Source: Riptortus pedestris
Lineage: Eukaryota; Arthropoda; Insecta; Hemiptera; Alydidae
Assembly (NCBI GenBank): GCA_019009955.1
Contig: CM032233.1
Span: 80,249,501-80,313,500, forward strand
Length of the DNA: 64,000 nucleotides
Reading direction: 5' to 3'
Shown here: one piece after another, positions 60,680 to 64,000 of the stretch
How the letters are laid out: every line of letters starts with the position of its first letter
Position numbering within the stretch: position 1 is the first letter of the stretch
Position numbers and translations under genes: made by a program
Notes under the pieces: model-generated
What the model was told of the DNA's origin: nothing
Databases searched by the model: none
What the model saw: only the letters and a program-made list of their open reading frames with translations

Positions 60680-60960
60680 CGAATCAAACGGCCCTCCGCT
60701 CCCCCACCTTTAGGATCTGCATTATTGTAGAATGACGTCAGAGATTACCCACCCGCCCTCCGTACCAATTACACCCCCCCCCTTCCCCCATCGCCCCTAT
60801 AACCCTCTCATTCCCTTCGGAGAAATTACGACTTTTAGCGGCGGGAACCTCGCTTTCTAATCTCGTGTTTGTTCAGTCGATTCCAATTAGTGCCCTTCTT
60901 AGTCTTTCCTCTCTCTCTCTTCACTGATATAAAAGTCCCGATGACGTTTCATCAGAAGTG
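60680..60960 (+). promoter_or_regulatory. GC-rich island with CRE and TATA-like motifs (candidate promoter)
   Basis: C-rich sequence holds TGACGTCA at 60733-60740, a C run at 60774-60783, TTTAGCGGCGGGAACCTCGC (60834) and a CT-rich tract. TATAAAAG follows at 60928-60935 and GATGACGTTTCATCAG at 60940. The order CRE, pyrimidine tract, TATA is promoter-like on the plus strand. The following frame (to 61075) has no recognisable product. Confidence 0.35.
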
Positions 60961-61091
60961 GGTCACTCCCCTAATGAGCACCGTTCATGATCATGCCAGT
61001 AACAGAAGAATTATAAAAGGAATTGATCTACGAGTGACTCGCCTCAAACGCATATACGGACAAAGTTTAATTTAATTTCAGATGTAGCAAA

Positions 61092-61645
61092 CATTTTAGA
61101 AAATTTCCTTTAAAAGAGATCAGCTATTGAGGTACCTATCCGTGACGATTTTTCAAAAACGTCTTCTAATGTCTACCTAGTAAATAATGAAAATGGTGTC
61201 GGCTCCAGTTGTATTTTTTTTTTTTATTCACTTCCAAATTGGATATATAAACGTTTTATAAAAAAACTAAAAATCTAATTCGCTAATGGCAAAAATCGTA
61301 CCACAGGAAGTGGAGGATTTAGCGAGCATAAATTGTAAAACCATGTCCGTTATTATTCGTGGCATCGAAAAGAGTTACATAATTGAACTTTCTGATGAAG
61401 CTATTTATAATTCTTATATATATTGCTGTAACTTGTATCTTAACGGAGTGATTGTATTACATAGTTTTCAACCTTCCCTCTGACCCTCCCCTCCTGCTTT
61501 TTTCATATTAAACTATCACTATTTTTTTATGTTCTCCTTAAATTCCTATGGAGAAAATAGAATAAAATGTAAGATTGCGTCATTTGTGTAATTCCAGCAT
61601 GTCGGAAATCTGCTTAGTTTACGCAGCCTTTGCGTGACAAACTCC
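61092..61645 (-). mobile_element. Old, nearly full-length Helentron-like copy
   Basis: Collinear though diverged: AAATTTCCTTTAAAAGAGAT (decayed 3' end), ATCAGCTATTGAGGTACC, a poly-T in place of (TA)n (61214-61228), and AATTCGCTAATGGCAAAAAT. The reversed left terminus CGGAAATCTGCTTAGTTTAC, then GCAGCCTTTGCGTGACAA, ends it at about 61645. The 65-codon frame inside is not a gene. Confidence 0.75.
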
Positions 61646-64000
61646 TTTATGACCTATGGTGTAGTCAACGAAATTGTTCACAAGAAACTGCCGTACCATG
61701 TTCATTCAGAAGTGTTCCAACCAACGCAAACGTAAATCACTTGTAGGATCTTGTCCTCCGTGCAAAACCATCGTGGTACTGGCTTTATAGAACAAATTGT
61801 ATTTCACGGTCTATCAAATTTAATCATTTTCTTCAGGAGAATTCATAATAAGAATTTTTGTGCTGAATTCATACATGACCTTTGAATACGAAAGATTTCA
61901 CCTGAGTCACAAAATATAATATAAAGTTTCCTTCTCATGAAGGAGAAAGGTAAAAACGGAATGAAGATTAAAAAAAGGAAATGAACTTGTCTGTCTACAT
62001 AGTGGCTTTTTACAGGAAGACATCTTTATTATCTTGATCAGCAACAGTGGTCATCCGCCAGTATATTAAACGAATAAATGAAGACTTGTTTGCATAAAAC
62101 CAAAAACAAAACAGGAAAGCACCCAGAAGCTTATCAATCGAGACTATAAGCTCTCGAATATTCAGGCCATTCTAGAAATTCTTTTCCAAGATGAAAAAAA
62201 AAACAAGTTAGTGACTATATTTATCTTTCCTGTGAGGGGTTACAGTTACATATCCGCCGTGCGAAAGGTCTTTTTTTATTAGCACCTCATGCAAGCAGTT
62301 AACCTTCATTCCAAAGTAAAAAGGCGGTAGTTTCTAACTAAATAGCAAGACCTTTAACATTTGGAAGCCTTGGAACTGTGAATGTTACTTATTCTACTAA
62401 ACTTTTCGTTGCTATTTCATTTCCAAGATATCTTTAAAGGGTAGCCTTCTTATTTTTCTTGAATAAAGTTCTAAAATATTCATTCGTCAATTAGCACACA
62501 TCCAATGTGACTCACAGGGTTTCAGTAAACTAAGCTGAGTTCCTACGTGTTTGGAAGACGTACAGCATCCATATCACATTCAATACTCTATTTAGCACTT
62601 ATCAGGTATCCTATGCTAACAAGACTTGAAATTTAAACTTCACATGAGTTATTTAGTAATACAATTTCTCTCCACTTCTTCTTGGTCATTTACGAACACA
62701 GTAGGCTATAGTTTTACACGAAAAGCTTACATATATAGATTAGTAACTATCAAATAAAAACTGCGGCTGCAAAAGTGTTGCCGTATATATTAGCTGACAT
62801 CAGTTTCTTCATCTGTTTGGATGAAAAAAGTTTTGGTAAAACAGATTTAATCTGATTACTGGGTTCCACTCAAGGAAGATCAGCAGTCCTAATCGAAAAA
62901 TACAATACACATATTTATTGTCATAATATAGTACATACTAGTAAATATAATTAACAAAATTTAATTTTTCATAAGGCTTCATTTATATATTTAGTAGTAG
63001 GGTAATTCTCTATGATTTCTGGCCTATCCAATATGTAAATTTCTTTTAACAATAAGATCTTAATGTTCCGGTATTAAAAGGTATTTTTGATTTTGAACAC
63101 TTAAATTATTCAAGGCCATTGAGTTCAGAACATGAACAATACAAGATATTTATCCCGATTTAGATTTTTCTCAAATGATTATTGTGTATAAATTGCTTTT
63201 ATTAAGCCTTGATATTTCTTATACAAATCTGTAAACTTCTAACTTGAATGGCTTAAGTTTTATTACAAAATGAAAGTAATGTCCAATTTTAGAAAGGAAA
63301 AAAAATATAATGTATTTGTATGTGAAATATAATACGTTAATGTTTAGTATGTTTGGTTGGAGCATAAGTAGGATAAATATAAAATACATAACCGAGTTTA
63401 GTGGCTCCTCAAACACCTCACGATGCTTTTATATTGGTCATTCCGTGAAAGGAATTCAATTTTAACAGAGGGATGCAAAGTATCGCAAGATAATCGAAGT
63501 ATCCTGTTTTCAACGCCTCCTTCCCACCCCGCTCGATCAGCAAAAGTAAAACTCTAGTCTTCTGGAATGGTCTTAGAGAACTCCCTACTCTGATATTTTT
63601 GTGGGTGGCTTCGAAATTCCCTTTCCATTTGTGTAAATGTTGTGCCACCTTAGATGCGAGTAAGTAAAAAATAGGCAAGGGAATTGTGCTGAGCAAATAG
63701 TGAAGGTTTTTACTGTCTATCCAGTAATGAGCATATAAGTAGGGCATTAGCCCCCACTGGTAGGATACTATTTGTATTCCAGGCAGTATAATGTTTGCAT
63801 GGAAATGGTTCAATTCTCGAGAGGTTGGAGATAGTAGGCTGATAGGCAGTGACTCTCGCTCCCTGCATCCTTCCCAGCGGGATAGCGGAACCTCGCCTCC
63901 GGTTTACAACAATGCCGTCGTCCGCTGGACAAAAAAAGTTTTTTTCTTGATCATTATCTTTTATTCAGTCATACGAAAAAATGTTATATAATCATGTGAT
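61646..64000. other. No gene recognised; one degraded element end
   Basis: TTTCAGTAAACTAAGCTGAG then TTCCTACGTG (62520-62550) is a faint family 5' end. The minus frame at 63418-63813 (131 codons) is among the longest non-microsatellite frames in the window, but I recognise no motif and it lacks collinear support. 63820-63915 is GC-richer (TTCCCAGCGGGATAGCGG). The window ends in AT-rich DNA. Confidence 0.4.

Noticed and set aside
63418..63813. 131-codon minus-strand frame
   Set aside because: Long for this window, but no motif, no neighbouring frame and no splice evidence; kept only as a remark.

Overview
The window looks like intergenic or intronic DNA from an invertebrate animal genome. It is AT-rich and full of dinucleotide microsatellites. 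Nearly all recognisable content is transposable-element debris: LINE fragments with APE endonuclease, RNase H and C-terminal RT motifs, tRNA-derived SINEs, MITE-like elements and one very abundant non-autonomous repeat. An arthropod (perhaps an insect) is my best guess, but the sequence does not settle it. I found no intact host protein-coding gene, rRNA gene, functional tRNA gene or CRISPR array. Most open frames are chance frames, microsatellite translations (YIYIYI, THTHTH, RERERE) or repeat pieces. The dominant feature is one family of roughly 0.45-0.85 kb elements, present in about 20 sizeable copies plus many end fragments, on both strands, covering very roughly a fifth of the window by hand count. 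Each complete copy starts with an A run followed by GTCCGTCACGCAGGGGCTGC and carries CTAAGCAGATTTCCC about 30 nt inside that end. The middle has a C-rich tract, a short inverted repeat built on ACCGCT/AGCGGT, and a (TA)n microsatellite. The other end has a perfect 20-bp palindrome and stops in TGCTAA. Subterminal inverted repeats, an internal microsatellite, a stem-loop at one end only, and no obvious target duplication match non-autonomous Helitron2/Helentron elements (HINE/DINE-1-like). That class call is inference; the family itself is seen directly. Layout: 0.8-4 kb has copies, two tRNA-SINEs (one nested in an element copy) and a C-rich minisatellite. 4.4-10 kb has more copies, a ~285-bp imperfect palindrome and a composite element. 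12.5-20.8 kb has intact copies, a hAT-like MITE, two oppositely oriented RNase H-type LINE relics and a possible canonical Helitron 3' end. 21.7-25.6 kb has an inverted second copy of the composite, further copies and a SINE. 25.6-26.3 kb is a three-unit tandem repeat. 27-37 kb has a LINE relic, more copies and a clear element-in-element nest at 34.9-35.9 kb. 37-50 kb is sparse, with microsatellites and LINE fragments. 50-64 kb has a LINE relic, a long-TIR MITE, a few element copies and three GC-rich islands (51.7, 55.7 and 60.8 kb) that are the best candidates for host regulatory or exonic sequence. The elements act on one another: they nest inside each other, exchange their 5' halves, and move as composites. 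The most interesting biology here is this modular rolling-circle-like family.
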